Notes: a model not told the origin generated them from the letters alone. Shown: positions 1-8,970, numbered from the stretch's first letter. The stretch: DNA of 64,000 bases from Streptomyces taklimakanensis (GCF_009709575.1 NZ_WIXO01000001.1:5148001-5212000), one strand, 5' to 3'. A program made the numbers and translations.

Positions 1-280
1 CCACCACCGCGGGAACCAACGGCTGACCCGGGCCCCACGGGCCGTCACACGGCGGCCCCCGCCGTCCCGACGGACACCCCGGAGCCGGGGCCCGGCGCGC
101 CGGGTCGGGCGCGAGGCCCCGGACCGGCGCCGTGGGAGGCGGAGCCGCGCCGGTGGGCGGAGGCCGATGTTTCCCACCGGAGCGACACGGTTACCCGAAC
201 GGGGGTCCACCGCCCACGGCGGACGTCCACGGACACGAGCCGGCCGGACGCTTCCTCGACACAGGGAACGGAGAGAGCGA
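1..280. other. leader region without a recognisable gene
   Basis: The first 280 bases contain no open frame that resembles a protein. They precede the ThDP enzyme gene. A purine-rich stretch (GGAGAGAG, about 270-277) just before position 281 is a plausible ribosome-binding site. I see no convincing promoter or terminator. Confidence 0.4.
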
Positions 281-2095
281 GTGGCGAAGATGAAGGTGGC
301 CGACCACGTCCTGCGGCGGCTGCGCGAGTGGGGCGTGGAGTGCGTCTTCGGCTATGCGGGCGACGGGATCAACGGGCTGTTGGCCGCGTGGGGGCGGGCG
401 GAGAACGAGCCGAGGTTCGTCCAGTCCCGGCACGAGGAGATGTCGGCCTTCCAGGCGGTGGGGTACGCGAAGTTCTCCGGCAGGGTGGGGGTGTGCGCGG
501 CGACCTCCGGCCCCGGCGCGATCCACCTCCTCAACGGGCTGTACGACGCCAAGCTCGACCACGTGCCGGTGGTGGCGATCGTCGGCCAGACCGACCGCAG
601 CGCGATGGGCGGCTCCTATCAGCAGGAGGTGGACCTGGTCAGCCTGTACAAGGACGTGGCCTCGGACTTCTGCGAGATGGCGACGGTGCCCGAGCAGTTG
701 CCCAACCTGATCGACCGGGCGATCCGCACCGCCTACGGCCGGCGCACGGTGACCGCGATCATCCTCCCGGCGGACGTGCAGGAACTGGAGTACACCCCGC
801 CCGGCCACGAGTTCAAGATGGTGCCCTCCAGCCTCGGGCTGGGCAGGGCCGCGCCGGTCCCGGCGGACGAGGACCTGGCGCGGGCGGCGCAGGTGCTCAA
901 CGCCGGCGAGAGGCCGGCCGTCCTGATCGGGCAGGGCGCCCGGGGCGCGCGGGCGGAGGTCGAACAGATCGCCGACGTGCTCGGCGCGGGCGTGGCCAAG
1001 GCCCTGCTGGGCAAGGACGCCCTCCCCGACGACCTGCCGTACGTCACCGGCGCGATCGGGCTGCTGGGCACGCGCCCCTCCTACGAGTTGATGCGCGACT
1101 GCGACACCCTGCTGGTGGTCGGCTCCAGCTTCCCGTACACCCAGTTCCTGCCCGACCTGGACCAGGCACGCGCGGTGCAGATCGACATCGACCCGCACAT
1201 GGTCGGCCTGCGCTACCCCTTCGAGGTGAACCTCGTCGGCGACGCGAGTGCCACCCTGGCGCGGCTGTTGCCACTGCTGCACCGCAAGGAGGACCGCTCC
1301 TGGCGGCAGACCGTCGAGCGGAACGTCTCCCGCTGGTGGGAGGTCATGGGGCGGCGCGCCGCGCTGGACGCCGACCCGGTCAACCCCGAGTACGTGGTGC
1401 ACGCGTTGGACGACCTGCTGCCCGACGACGCCGTCGTCACCGCCGACTCCGGCTCGGCCGCCAACTGGTACGCCCGTCACCTGCGGTTCAGGGGTTCGGT
1501 GCGCGGCTCGCTGTCGGGCACGTTGGCGACCATGGGGCCGGGCGTGCCCTACGCCATCGGGGCGAAGTTCGCTCACCCCGACCGGCCGGCCATCGCCCTG
1601 GTCGGGGACGGGGCGATGCAGATGAACGGCCTGATGGAGATGGTCACCGCCGCCAAGTACCGTTCCCTGTGGTCCGACCCGCGGCTGATCGTGTGCGTGC
1701 TGAACAACGGGGACCTGAACCAGGTCACCTGGGAGATGCGGTCGATGAGCGGCGCCCCGCAGTTCGAGGAGTCCCAGCACATCCCCGACCTGCCCTACGC
1801 CGACATCGCCATCCGGTTCGGCCTGGACGGCGTGCGCGTGGAGAAGCCCGAGGACGTCCGCCCCGCCTGGGAGAGGGCACTGGCGGCCGACCGTCCCTTC
1901 GTCCTGGACGTCCGCACCGACCCGGCGGTGCCGCCGATTCCCCCGCACGCCACCTGGGACCAGATGGAGGCCACCGCCTCCGCGATCCTCCGCGGCGACA
2001 GCGACCGGGGCTCGGTGGTCCGTCAGGGGGTCAAGGCCAAGGTGCAGGAGTTCCTCCCCGGCGGGAAGGACCCCCGGGAGGAACAGGGTCGATAA
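281..2095 (+). CDS. thiamine-diphosphate-dependent pyruvate oxidase/dehydrogenase-like enzyme
   Basis: A 604-residue member of the POX/acetolactate-synthase ThDP superfamily. These enzymes have PYR, central and PP domains and decarboxylate 2-oxo acids such as pyruvate. The N-terminal PYR domain shows GYAGDGINGL (residues 25-34) and the cofactor-activating Glu in RHEEMSAFQA (about 50-59). The ThDP/Mg motif GDGAMQMN starts near residue 443 and ends in NNGD about 30 residues later. The length fits the family. The GTG at 281 follows GGAGAGAG; an ATG at 290 is an alternative. An open frame extends upstream to 167, but that part is arginine-rich and does not look coding. PoxB-like quinone-linked pyruvate oxidation is the likeliest role; an acetolactate synthase or a specialised decarboxylase is possible. 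The gene stands alone. Confidence 0.85.
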   Translation: MAKMKVADHVLRRLREWGVECVFGYAGDGINGLLAAWGRAENEPRFVQSRHEEMSAFQAVGYAKFSGRVGVCAATSGPGAIHLLNGLYDAKLDHVPVVAIVGQTDRSAMGGSYQQEVDLVSLYKDVASDFCEMATVPEQLPNLIDRAIRTAYGRRTVTAIILPADVQELEYTPPGHEFKMVPSSLGLGRAAPVPADEDLARAAQVLNAGERPAVLIGQGARGARAEVEQIADVLGAGVAKALLGKDALPDDLPYVTGAIGLLGTRPSYELMRDCDTLLVVGSSFPYTQFLPDLDQARAVQIDIDPHMVGLRYPFEVNLVGDASATLARLLPLLHRKEDRSWRQTVERNVSRWWEVMGRRAALDADPVNPEYVVHALDDLLPDDAVVTADSGSAANWYARHLRFRGSVRGSLSGTLATMGPGVPYAIGAKFAHPDRPAIALVGDGAMQMNGLMEMVTAAKYRSLWSDPRLIVCVLNNGDLNQVTWEMRSMSGAPQFEESQHIPDLPYADIAIRFGLDGVRVEKPEDVRPAWERALAADRPFVLDVRTDPAVPPIPPHATWDQMEATASAILRGDSDRGSVVRQGVKAKVQEFLPGGKDPREEQGR

Positions 2096-2309
2096 GCGCT
2101 CCGCCACCGGGCTTTCGGGGACGGAGCGGGAGCCGGCCGCGGCCCACCGCGCCGTCCGGGGACGCGGCCCCCGCCCTCCACGGCGCCGGAAGCCCGGTGT
2201 TCGGCGCACCGATCGACGGGCACTGGTGGGCAGCGCACGACAGCGCACGACGAGGCGGGAAGGGGCGTCATGGTGCTGTCGAGCGGACGAGCGCGCCGGG
2301 CGGCCGCGC

Positions 2310-2556
2310 CGGTGGGGGTGAGGGATCCCGCGACGACCGTCAGACCGCCCAACGGGAACAGCCAGTAGGTGAAGGCGTTCATCCGGGGGAACGCCACGTC
2401 CGGGGCACCGATCCGCAGGGGCATCACCGCGTTGGCGAACCCGGCGAACATCGGGGTCGCGAAGAGCAGCATCATGATCGTGCCGTGGATGGTGACGAGC
2501 TGGTCGTACCGGTGGCGCGTCACCGGTTGCAGTCCGGGCGCGGCCGAGGACGGCAC
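2310..2556 (-). pseudogene. fragment of cytochrome c oxidase subunit I (ctaD remnant)
   Basis: On the minus strand this stretch reads as a short piece of haem-copper oxidase subunit I. It includes TIHGTIMMLLFATPMFAGFA, then MPLRIGAPDVAFPRMNAF and YWLFPLGGLTVVAG, which is a highly characteristic CtaD block. Only about 80 residues of a roughly 550-residue protein are present. The frame loses similarity after LTPTGAA, and there is no N-terminus. It is therefore a gene fragment left by duplication or recombination. No intact oxidase gene is in the window. It begins about 15 bp beyond the stop of the first cobalamin transport operon. Confidence 0.85.
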
Positions 2557-2571
2557 GCTCGGCCTCCGGAC

Positions 2572-3459
2572 TCACGTCCCCTCCCGCGACGGGCACCCAC
2601 CGCGCGGGCCGCGGACGCGAACGGGCGGCCGGTCCCCGCCCGCTTCGGCGCCCGCCCGGGCACCCGCCCGGACGCTCGGTGTGGTCCCCTCCGGGAGGAA
2701 GACGACATGGGGCGCCCCGGTGCGGGGATGGAGGGTCACTTCCCCGGCCACGCCGTACACCTCGGCCAGCAGCCGCGCGGTGAGCACCTGCCGTGGCGGC
2801 CCGGCCGCCACCACCTCGCCGTCCTTGAGGACGTAGAGGCGGTCGCAGTGGCAGGCGGCCAGGTTCAGGTCGTGGAGGGCGACCAGGACGGTGGTCGGGA
2901 CGCGGCGCAGCAGACCCAGCACCGCCAACTGGTGCCGGACGTCCAGGTGGTTGGTCGGTTCGTCCAGGACCAACAGGGCGGGCTGCTGCGTCAGGGCCCG
3001 CGCGATGAGCACGCGCTGCCGTTCGCCGCCGGAGAGCCGGTCGAACGGCCGGTCCGCCAGTTCCGCCGCGTCGACCAGGGCCAGCGACTCCTCCACCAGC
3101 CGGGTGTCGTCGGGGCCGTCGCCGTCGAGCAGGCGCTTGTGCGGGGTGCGCCCCATGGCCACCACCTCGCGCACCGTCAGATCCAGGTCGCCGCCGGGTT
3201 CCTGCACCACCGCCGCCAGGGTGCGCGCCAGTCGACGCACGGGCACGGACCAGGCGTCCGCCCCGTCCACCAGCACCCGCCCGGCCTCGGGACGCAGCAC
3301 GCGGTAGACGGCGCGCAGCAGGCTGGACTTGCCGCTGCCGTTCGGGCCGATCAGGCCGATCGTCTCGCCGGGAGCGGCGGTCAGCGACACCTCCCGCACC
3401 AGCCGGCGGGCCCCGGCCGCGACCGTGAGGTTCTCGACACCGAGTTCGGCCGCGCTCAT
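2572..3459 (-). CDS. btuD: ABC transporter ATP-binding protein, cobalamin uptake system 1
   Basis: A 295-residue FecE/BtuD-type ATPase. It has Walker A GPNGSGKSS, signature LSGGERQR, Walker B LLVLDEPTNHLD and the switch His in VALHDLNL. The ATG at 3459 overlaps the permease stop by four bases (ATGA), so the two are translationally coupled. The much longer upstream open frame is a shadow of the permease gene. It should energise import by the BtuC-like permease using the BtuF-like lipoprotein. The substrate is assigned from the cobalamin riboswitch ahead of the operon, since the protein alone would equally fit a siderophore importer. The C-terminal 30 residues (RAGARAGAEAGG and on) are low-complexity, an unusual tail. 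Confidence 0.85.
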   Translation of the reverse strand: MSAAELGVENLTVAAGARRLVREVSLTAAPGETIGLIGPNGSGKSSLLRAVYRVLRPEAGRVLVDGADAWSVPVRRLARTLAAVVQEPGGDLDLTVREVVAMGRTPHKRLLDGDGPDDTRLVEESLALVDAAELADRPFDRLSGGERQRVLIARALTQQPALLVLDEPTNHLDVRHQLAVLGLLRRVPTTVLVALHDLNLAACHCDRLYVLKDGEVVAAGPPRQVLTARLLAEVYGVAGEVTLHPRTGAPHVVFLPEGTTPSVRAGARAGAEAGGDRPPVRVRGPRGGCPSREGT

Positions 3460-4472
3460 CGATCCCTCCGGTCGGCGCCCCGCCGGGCGTCCCGGCGCAT
3501 CAGCCACAGGAAGAACGGGCCGCCGCACAGGGCCGTCAACACTCCGACGGGGATCTCCTGTGGAGCGGCGACGGTGCGGGCCGCGATGTCGGCCCAGACC
3601 AGGAACACCGCCCCCGCCAGGGCCGCGGCCGGCAGGACGCGGCGGTGGTCCCCACCGGTGAACAGCCGCACGACGTGCGGCAGCATCAGGCCGACGAAGC
3701 CGATGGGCCCGGCCGCCGCGACCAGGACGCCGGTGACCAGGGACAGCAGGACGAACATCCGGGCGCGGAAGCGCGCCACGTCCAACCCCATGGTGGTGGC
3801 CGCCTCCTCGCCCGCCAGCAGCAGGTTCAGCGGCCGGGCCCGCGTCAGCAGCAGCGCGACGGCCGCCGGCAGCACGGTCGCGGGCAGCCACAGGGTGCTC
3901 CAACGCACCCCGCCGAGGCCGCCGAGCGTCCAGGAGAGGACCTCCCTGGCCTGGTTGCCCCGCTCGGCGGTCAACAGCACCAGGTGGGTGACGGCGGTCA
4001 GCACGGCGGCGACGGCGACACCGGAGAGCACCAGCCGCGTCGAGGTGATGCGTCCCCCCGCACGCGCGGTCGCGTACACCAGCAGCAGCGTCACCAGGGC
4101 CCCGACGAACGCCGACACCGGCAGCGACAGCGCGCCGAAGACGCCGACGCCGGAGACGATGACCAGCACGGCTCCCAGCGAGGCGCCCGAGGAGACGCCC
4201 AGCAGGTACGGGTCCGCCAGCGGGTTGCGCACCAGGGCCTGCATGACCGTGCCGACCACCGCCAACCCGGCACCGGTCACGGCGCCCAACAGGACGCGGG
4301 GGGCCCGCACCTCCAGCACGATCGTCTCGCGCGCCCGGGGCCAGTCCGCCTCCACCCAACCGGCGCCCAGGTGGTGCGCGAGGACGCTCCAGACCTGGCC
4401 GGGCGGGACGCGCACCGAGCCGATGGCCAGCCCGGCCGTCAGCGAGACCGACAGGAGCACGCCGAGGAGCAC
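3456..4472 (-). CDS. btuC: FecCD/BtuC-family ABC permease, cobalamin uptake system 1
   Basis: A 338-residue polytopic permease of the FecCD family. Hallmarks are APRVLLGAVTGAGLAVVGTV, QALVRNPLADPYLLGVSSGA, the cytoplasmic coupling region GPIGFVGLMLPHVVR and the C-terminal PQEIPVGVLTALCGGPFF. The GTG at 4472 is the only usual start in this frame before the upstream gene, and translation then begins inside the first membrane helix. Family members often have 15-30 residues before that helix, so the true start may be a rarer codon upstream. There is an 85-base gap to the binding-protein gene and a four-base overlap with the ATPase gene. Cobalamin is inferred from the riboswitch. Confidence 0.85.
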   Translation of the reverse strand: MLLGVLLSVSLTAGLAIGSVRVPPGQVWSVLAHHLGAGWVEADWPRARETIVLEVRAPRVLLGAVTGAGLAVVGTVMQALVRNPLADPYLLGVSSGASLGAVLVIVSGVGVFGALSLPVSAFVGALVTLLLVYATARAGGRITSTRLVLSGVAVAAVLTAVTHLVLLTAERGNQAREVLSWTLGGLGGVRWSTLWLPATVLPAAVALLLTRARPLNLLLAGEEAATTMGLDVARFRARMFVLLSLVTGVLVAAAGPIGFVGLMLPHVVRLFTGGDHRRVLPAAALAGAVFLVWADIAARTVAAPQEIPVGVLTALCGGPFFLWLMRRDARRGADRRDR

Positions 4473-4557
4473 CAGGAGCAGCGGGTAGGGCGGGGAGCCG
4501 GGGCGCCTCCGCCGGGCCGGTCGGCCACGGGGGTGTCCGGCGCCGCCGGGTGGGCCG

Positions 4558-5595
4558 TCACCGGAACCGCTCGGGGTGCAGGGCGCGGGCCAGGTCCGCC
4601 ACGGCGTGCGGGGGACGCACGCCGACCAGGGTGGCGGTCAGCGGCAGCACGACGAACCGCTCGTTCCTGATGGCGGGCACATCGGCGAGGGCGGGCTGGG
4701 AGAGCAGGAACTCCTTCTTCCGCTCGACGCTGCCCGCACCGCGGTAGTGGTGGATCACGATGACCTCGGGCCTGCGCTCGACGACCTGTTCCCAGGAGAC
4801 GTCGCCGAAGACCTCGTCCAGGTCGTCGAACACGTTGCGTCCGCCGGCCAACCGGATGATCTCGGTGCCCAGGCCCCTTCCCCCCGCGGTGTAGGCGGAC
4901 CCGTCACCGCTGTCGTAGACGAACACCGGCACGGTGGGGGCGCCCTCGACGGCCTCGGTGGTCTCGGCGACCCGCCTTCGGAGGTCGGCCACCAGGTCCC
5001 CGGCGCGCTCCCGCACGCCGAAGATCCTCCCGAGGGTGCGGATCTCCTCGTAGGCGTCGTCCATGGTCACCTCGCCCTCGCCGCAGTACTCGCGGTTGAG
5101 GTGGGTGTCGATGCCCGCGTCGGCGAACGCCTCGCGGGAACGGCCCTCGTTCTCGGCGAAGGCGGCGCCGTAGCCGCCGTAGACGAAGTCCGGCTCGGCC
5201 GCCAGGACCGTCTCGAAGGAGGGTTCCCTCTCGGCCAGTCGCGGGATGCTCTCGAAGTCCTTCCGCAGGGCGGGCAGCACCGCGGAGTCGGGGAAGGCGG
5301 TGCCGACCATGACGTACCTCAGCCCGAGGGAGAGCATCAGCTCCGCCGGGTGTTGGTGGATGGTGACGACCCGGGACGGCGGTTCCTCGTACGTCGTACG
5401 GACGCCGCAGTTGTCGACGGTGACGGGGAAACCCCCCGCGGACGCGGGCTCGGACGCGGTCCGGTCGTCGGAACCCGCGTCGGCACCGCAGCCGGTCACC
5501 AGGACGGCGACCAGTGCGAGGGCCGGACCGCGCGCGGTTCTCCGGCGCGCGCGGCCGCGGGGGAGGGGCGGCAGAGGGAACGTTCCGTCGTACAC
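4558..5595 (-). CDS. btuF: cobalamin-binding lipoprotein, BtuF-like, system 1
   Basis: A 345-residue periplasmic-binding-protein class III (FecB/BtuF) lipoprotein. It has an arginine-rich N-region, a hydrophobic stretch and a lipobox ending LVTGC. The binding domain starts at VDNCGVRTTYEEPPSRVV and includes the typical LSLGLRYVMVGTA and AAEPDFVYGG segments. The GTG at 5595 is chosen because AGGAGG lies six bases ahead; longer upstream frames run into the riboswitch. First gene of the operon. It should capture corrinoid outside the membrane and deliver it to the BtuC/BtuD pair. Siderophore binding is the alternative, but the leader has cobalamin-riboswitch features. Confidence 0.86.
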   Translation of the reverse strand: MYDGTFPLPPLPRGRARRRTARGPALALVAVLVTGCGADAGSDDRTASEPASAGGFPVTVDNCGVRTTYEEPPSRVVTIHQHPAELMLSLGLRYVMVGTAFPDSAVLPALRKDFESIPRLAEREPSFETVLAAEPDFVYGGYGAAFAENEGRSREAFADAGIDTHLNREYCGEGEVTMDDAYEEIRTLGRIFGVRERAGDLVADLRRRVAETTEAVEGAPTVPVFVYDSGDGSAYTAGGRGLGTEIIRLAGGRNVFDDLDEVFGDVSWEQVVERRPEVIVIHHYRGAGSVERKKEFLLSQPALADVPAIRNERFVVLPLTATLVGVRPPHAVADLARALHPERFR

Positions 5596-5639
5596 GTGGT
5601 GCCTCCTACGGAGTCCTCGCTCCTCGGACGGGCCCGCGA

Positions 5640-5800
5640 CAGGACAGTGTCCTGACTCCCGGATCGACGCTCCCCCGGCCTTCCCGCTCGCGCGGTGGCT
5701 CCTCGAAGGCGTGTGCTCCCCGGTCACAGTGGCGGGACCGTGCCGGACTCACACCGGCTTCCTGGCACCCGTCGCGGCGATGACCCGCTGATGGTACGTA
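5640..5800 (-). promoter_or_regulatory. cobalamin riboswitch upstream of the first btuFCD operon
   Basis: Read on the minus strand, the leader contains conserved cobalamin-riboswitch pieces in order. First comes GAAGCCGGTGTGAGTCCGGC, then CCCGCCACTGTGACC, then a B12-box-like GAGTCAGGACACTG about 45 bases before the start codon. The element ends just upstream of the ribosome-binding site. High cobalamin should therefore block translation or transcription of the uptake genes. Boundaries are approximate; a covariance-model search would fix them. Confidence 0.88.
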
Positions 5801-5826
5801 CTTGCGAACGATTCGCAAAAGAGCGT

Positions 5827-5860
5827 GCGGTGGGCGCCGCGCGCCCCCGGCGCCCACCGC
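5827..5860 (-). terminator. hairpin terminator after the methyltransferase gene
   Basis: A perfect 12-base inverted repeat (GCGGTGGGCGCC at 5827-5838 and its complement at 5849-5860) with a ten-base loop. It lies directly after the methyltransferase stop and before the riboswitch. It suggests that the upstream cluster and the btuFCD operon are transcribed separately. Confidence 0.65.
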
Positions 5861-5862
5861 TC

Positions 5863-6612
5863 TCACCCCTTGCGGACGGCCCGCAGCACCAGCCGCTCCG
5901 CCTCCTGGTCGTAGGGACGGCCGTCGAAGCCGCCGAAGACCTCCACCTCCCCGAAACCGGCCTCCTCGGCCATCTCGCGCAGCTCGACCGCGCTGTAGAC
6001 GAACCACACCAGGCCGGCGCGGTCGACGCGGTCCCCGCGCACCAGGACCCAGTCGCTGCGCAACCGGGCCCAGTCGTCCAGCACGGTGTCGGTCTGCACC
6101 AGCAGGTCCTCGCCGCGCCGGACGACCTTCGGGGGCGTCACCCTGCGGGCCAGGATCTCCTTGCCGGCCACGTCCAGCACCAGCCTGCCCCCGGGCACCA
6201 GACAGTCGTGCATGTTGCGCAGCACCCGGGCGTTGTCGTCCGGATCCTCGAAGTAACCGAAGGAGGTGAACATGTTGAGCACCACGTCGTACGCGCCCGC
6301 CTCGACGTGGTGCAGGGCGTCGGCCCGTACGAACCGGGCCTCCACCCCGGCCGCCTCGCAGGATTTTCGCGCCTTCTCCAGCATGGCCGGGCTGCGGTCC
6401 ACGCCGGTGACCTCCAGGCCGCGGCGGGCGAGGGGGACGGTGAACACGCCGGGCCCGCAACACAGGTCGAGCGTGCGGGACCCGGGCGGGAAGGAGAGCA
6501 GGGGAGAGGTGGCGAGGAGTTCCTCGGCCTGGGCGAAACGCTGCTCGGGGAAGAGGAAGTCGTAGAAACCGGTCCAGAAGTCGTCGTCCTCGAACCCGTC
6601 CGTCCGTGTCAT
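5863..6612 (-). CDS. class I SAM-dependent methyltransferase
   Basis: A 249-residue Rossmann-fold methyltransferase. Motif I is LDLCCGPGVFTVPLARRG, the acidic ribose-binding end of strand 2 is VTGVDRSPAML, and strand 4 is DVVLNMFTSFGYF. The last is like the small-molecule 'SGYF' group that includes amino-acid and sugar N-methyltransferases. The ATG at 6612 is preceded by AAGGACG. The substrate cannot be read from sequence. It is the last gene of the cluster, 82 bases after the ATP-grasp gene, and a terminator follows. It may methylate the ligase product or its amino-acid precursor; this is inference from position only. Confidence 0.8.
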   Translation of the reverse strand: MTRTDGFEDDDFWTGFYDFLFPEQRFAQAEELLATSPLLSFPPGSRTLDLCCGPGVFTVPLARRGLEVTGVDRSPAMLEKARKSCEAAGVEARFVRADALHHVEAGAYDVVLNMFTSFGYFEDPDDNARVLRNMHDCLVPGGRLVLDVAGKEILARRVTPPKVVRRGEDLLVQTDTVLDDWARLRSDWVLVRGDRVDRAGLVWFVYSAVELREMAEEAGFGEVEVFGGFDGRPYDQEAERLVLRAVRKG

Positions 6613-6694
6613 CGGGACTCGTCCTTTCCGTGGTGCGGTTCGGGGTCCCGCCACCCGGCGGGGCGGGGCGAGCGTGCCGGTACGGCCGGCCTCC

Positions 6695-7930
6695 TCATCC
6701 GTCCCGCGCCTCCTCGGTGAGGACGCGCAGGGCGTTGGCGGCGGCCACGGCGCGGTGGGTGGCCAACTCCGCGGTCTCGGCCTCCGCGTGGACGATGCCC
6801 GCGTAGCCGCGGCTGTCCGTCAGGTGCTCGATGCGGTCGCCGACGCGTTTGGTCGGGTACCAGGTGGGGGAGCCGGGCATGTCCGCCAGCCTCTCCAGCC
6901 CCTGGACACCGGTGAACACCCCGGGCCGTTCGGGGTAGCCCAGGACGAAGGCGACCGCCGGTCCGCCGGGCGGCTCCGCGTCGATCAGGCGGGGACGGCG
7001 GCCGAGCGCGGTCTCCACCATCGCCTCGTAGACGTTGCAGCCCAGGGAGCGGCACATGCCCTCGGCGACCAGGGCCCCACCGATGCGAGGGTTGATCTCG
7101 ACGATCTCCGGGCCCGCGAGGGTGAGGGCGAACTCCACGTGGGCGAAGCGGTCGGTGTACCCCACGGCCGCGAGGACCTCGTCCAGCCACCGCTCCAGCG
7201 AGGCGCGCTGTTCCTCGGGGAAGGCGACGGGGAAGGCGGTGACCTCCTCGCGGAAGTACGGCTCGCGCGACATCAGCCTGCTGGAGACGCCCAGCAGCCG
7301 GGTGTGCCCCCGCCAGGTGAGCGTCTCGGCGCTGTAGACCGGCCCGGAGAAGTACGGTTCGGCGAACAGGCGCCCGAACAGGGTGCGTTCGGCGGCCTCG
7401 CGCAGCGCCGTCTCCAGCTCCCGCTCGTCGCGGACCAGCCACACGTTCCGGCTGCCGGTGCCCGCGGTGTCCTTGAGGACGGCGGGGAGGCCGATCTCCT
7501 TGCGCAGCAGCGCCGGCAGCTCGTCGTCCGCGCGGCCCGGGTCCACCTCCGTCGCCCGGGACCGGGTCAGACCGGCCGCGTACAGCAGGTCGCGGACCTT
7601 CGCCTTGTCCCGCGTCAGCCGCAGGACGGCCGGGTCCGGGCCGGGCAGGTCGAAGCGGGCCGTCAACTCGGCGCCGATCAGGGCCCAGGTGTCGGTGGAG
7701 CTGATGAGACCGCGCAGTCGGGGGGTGCGGGACAGCTCGGCCGCCACGGCCTCGGTGTCGAAGGTGTCGATCTCGACCACGTCCAGGGCGTCGTCGGACA
7801 GCCGGCCCAACTCGTGGGCGTACCAGCCGGGGTCACGGGTCAGCAACCGCAGCCGCTCCCCGAGGGATCCGGCGGCGCGCACCAGGTTCCCCAGGCCGAA
7901 GGTGAGGGATTCCAGGCAGACCACCGTCAC
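6695..7930 (-). CDS. ATP-grasp ligase
   Basis: A 411-residue ATP-grasp enzyme of the carboxylate-amine ligase group (carbamoyl-phosphate-synthase-like fold). Visible motifs are the ATP-binding VLKDTAGTGSRNVWLV, the metal-binding FAHVEFALT and EIVEINPRIGGALVAEG. The N-terminal 100 residues form the variable pre-ATP-grasp domain. Such enzymes activate a carboxylate as an acyl phosphate and couple it to an amine, often making a dipeptide. The GTG start at 7930 overlaps the stop of the PLP enzyme gene by four bases, so it is co-translated with it. The substrate is unknown. The neighbours suggest that an unusual amino acid made by the kinase and PLP enzyme is one partner (inference). Confidence 0.82.
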   Translation of the reverse strand: MTVVCLESLTFGLGNLVRAAGSLGERLRLLTRDPGWYAHELGRLSDDALDVVEIDTFDTEAVAAELSRTPRLRGLISSTDTWALIGAELTARFDLPGPDPAVLRLTRDKAKVRDLLYAAGLTRSRATEVDPGRADDELPALLRKEIGLPAVLKDTAGTGSRNVWLVRDERELETALREAAERTLFGRLFAEPYFSGPVYSAETLTWRGHTRLLGVSSRLMSREPYFREEVTAFPVAFPEEQRASLERWLDEVLAAVGYTDRFAHVEFALTLAGPEIVEINPRIGGALVAEGMCRSLGCNVYEAMVETALGRRPRLIDAEPPGGPAVAFVLGYPERPGVFTGVQGLERLADMPGSPTWYPTKRVGDRIEHLTDSRGYAGIVHAEAETAELATHRAVAAANALRVLTEEARDG

Positions 7931-8970
7931 GGCGTCGGCTCCTTCCGGTCGTTGGGCCGCGCCGGCCAGGGGGCGCGGTTCCAGGCCATCGTGGACCAGG
8001 GCATGGACAGTTCCGCCGGCGAGGCGATCTCCACCGGCTTCAGCGCGGCCGGGTCCGGCGCCTCGCGGTGGCGGGCGAAGACCCGCTCGACGTAGCGGTG
8101 ACCGGTGTCGGCGCCGATCACCAGGTGGAGCCGGTCGGGAAACCGGCGGGCCTCCCAGGAGGCGGCCAGGTGGGCCGCGCCCGTGGACAGTCCGGCGAAC
8201 ACGGCGTGTTCGCGCAGCAGCGCGACGGCCCCCGCCATCGCGTGGGTGAAGTCCATCCAGTGGACGGTGTCGTACAGGTGGTGGCGGACGTTGTCGAAGG
8301 GGATGGAGGAGCCGATGCCGGCGATGATCGCCTCGGGGTCGTGATGGCGCTCGCTGCCGAAGGTCACGCTGCCGAAGGGCTGCAGGCCCACCAGCCGGAC
8401 CGAGGGGTCGTGGTGCCGGAGCCGTTCCACCAACCCCCCGGTGGACGCGCCCGAGCCGACGCCGCCGACCACCGTCAGGGGCCGGCCGGGGAACTCCGCG
8501 GCCACCTCGGCGGCGACGAGGTCGGCCACCTCGCGGTAGCCGAGGTAGTGGACGTCGTCGTGGTACTGGCGCATCCAGTGGACGTCGGGCCGTTCGCGCA
8601 GGATCCGCCGTACGCGCCGCACCCGTAACTCCTGGTCGAGCTTGAGGTTCTCCGACGGTTCGACCTGTTCGACGGTGGCGCCGAGGATCTCCAGTTGGGC
8701 GAGGGTGGTGGCGTCGACGGTGGTGGAGGCCACGATGTGACAGCGCATGCCATGGCGGTGGCAGGCCAGGGCCAGGGCGTGGGCGTAGATGCCGCTGGAA
8801 CTGTCCAGGAGGGTCTGTCCGGGCCGGATCCTCCCCTCCTGGAGGAGCCGGCGCACGGCGGCGAGCGCGGAGTAGATCTTCATCGACTCGAAACGGGCCA
8901 GGACCGTCCCCTCGGAGAGCCGGACCAGCGTCGGCGTCTTGAGGGCATCGGCGATGTGGGCGTGTGTCAC
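7927..8970 (-). CDS. divergent PLP-dependent enzyme of the cysteine synthase family
   Basis: A 347-residue protein with the fold-type II (CysK/CBS/SbnA) layout. The phosphate loop is VGGVGSGASTGG (about 168-179) and the substrate loop is DSSSGIYAHALALA (56-69). The presumed Schiff-base lysine is Lys31 in FESMKIYSAL. Two usual features differ. The S-x-K-D-R that follows the lysine in cysteine synthases is SMKIY here, and the SGNTG asparagine that holds the cofactor is replaced (SGIYA). A new beta-replacement or elimination activity is therefore plausible. The GTG start overlaps the kinase stop by four bases. A phosphorylated hydroxy-amino acid from the kinase would be a logical substrate (inference). 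Confidence 0.78.
   Translation of the reverse strand: MTHAHIADALKTPTLVRLSEGTVLARFESMKIYSALAAVRRLLQEGRIRPGQTLLDSSSGIYAHALALACHRHGMRCHIVASTTVDATTLAQLEILGATVEQVEPSENLKLDQELRVRRVRRILRERPDVHWMRQYHDDVHYLGYREVADLVAAEVAAEFPGRPLTVVGGVGSGASTGGLVERLRHHDPSVRLVGLQPFGSVTFGSERHHDPEAIIAGIGSSIPFDNVRHHLYDTVHWMDFTHAMAGAVALLREHAVFAGLSTGAAHLAASWEARRFPDRLHLVIGADTGHRYVERVFARHREAPDPAALKPVEIASPAELSMPWSTMAWNRAPWPARPNDRKEPTP

Noticed and set aside
191..2596. An 801-codon minus-strand frame opposite the ThDP gene
   Set aside because: Low-complexity translation and full overlap with a clear gene. The real minus-strand signal is only the short ctaD piece, in another frame.
328..4488. A 1386-codon open frame on the plus strand across the ThDP gene and the first btu operon
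   Set aside because: It is antisense or off-frame to well-recognised genes and its composition is the Arg/Pro/Gly-rich pattern of GC-rich shadow frames.
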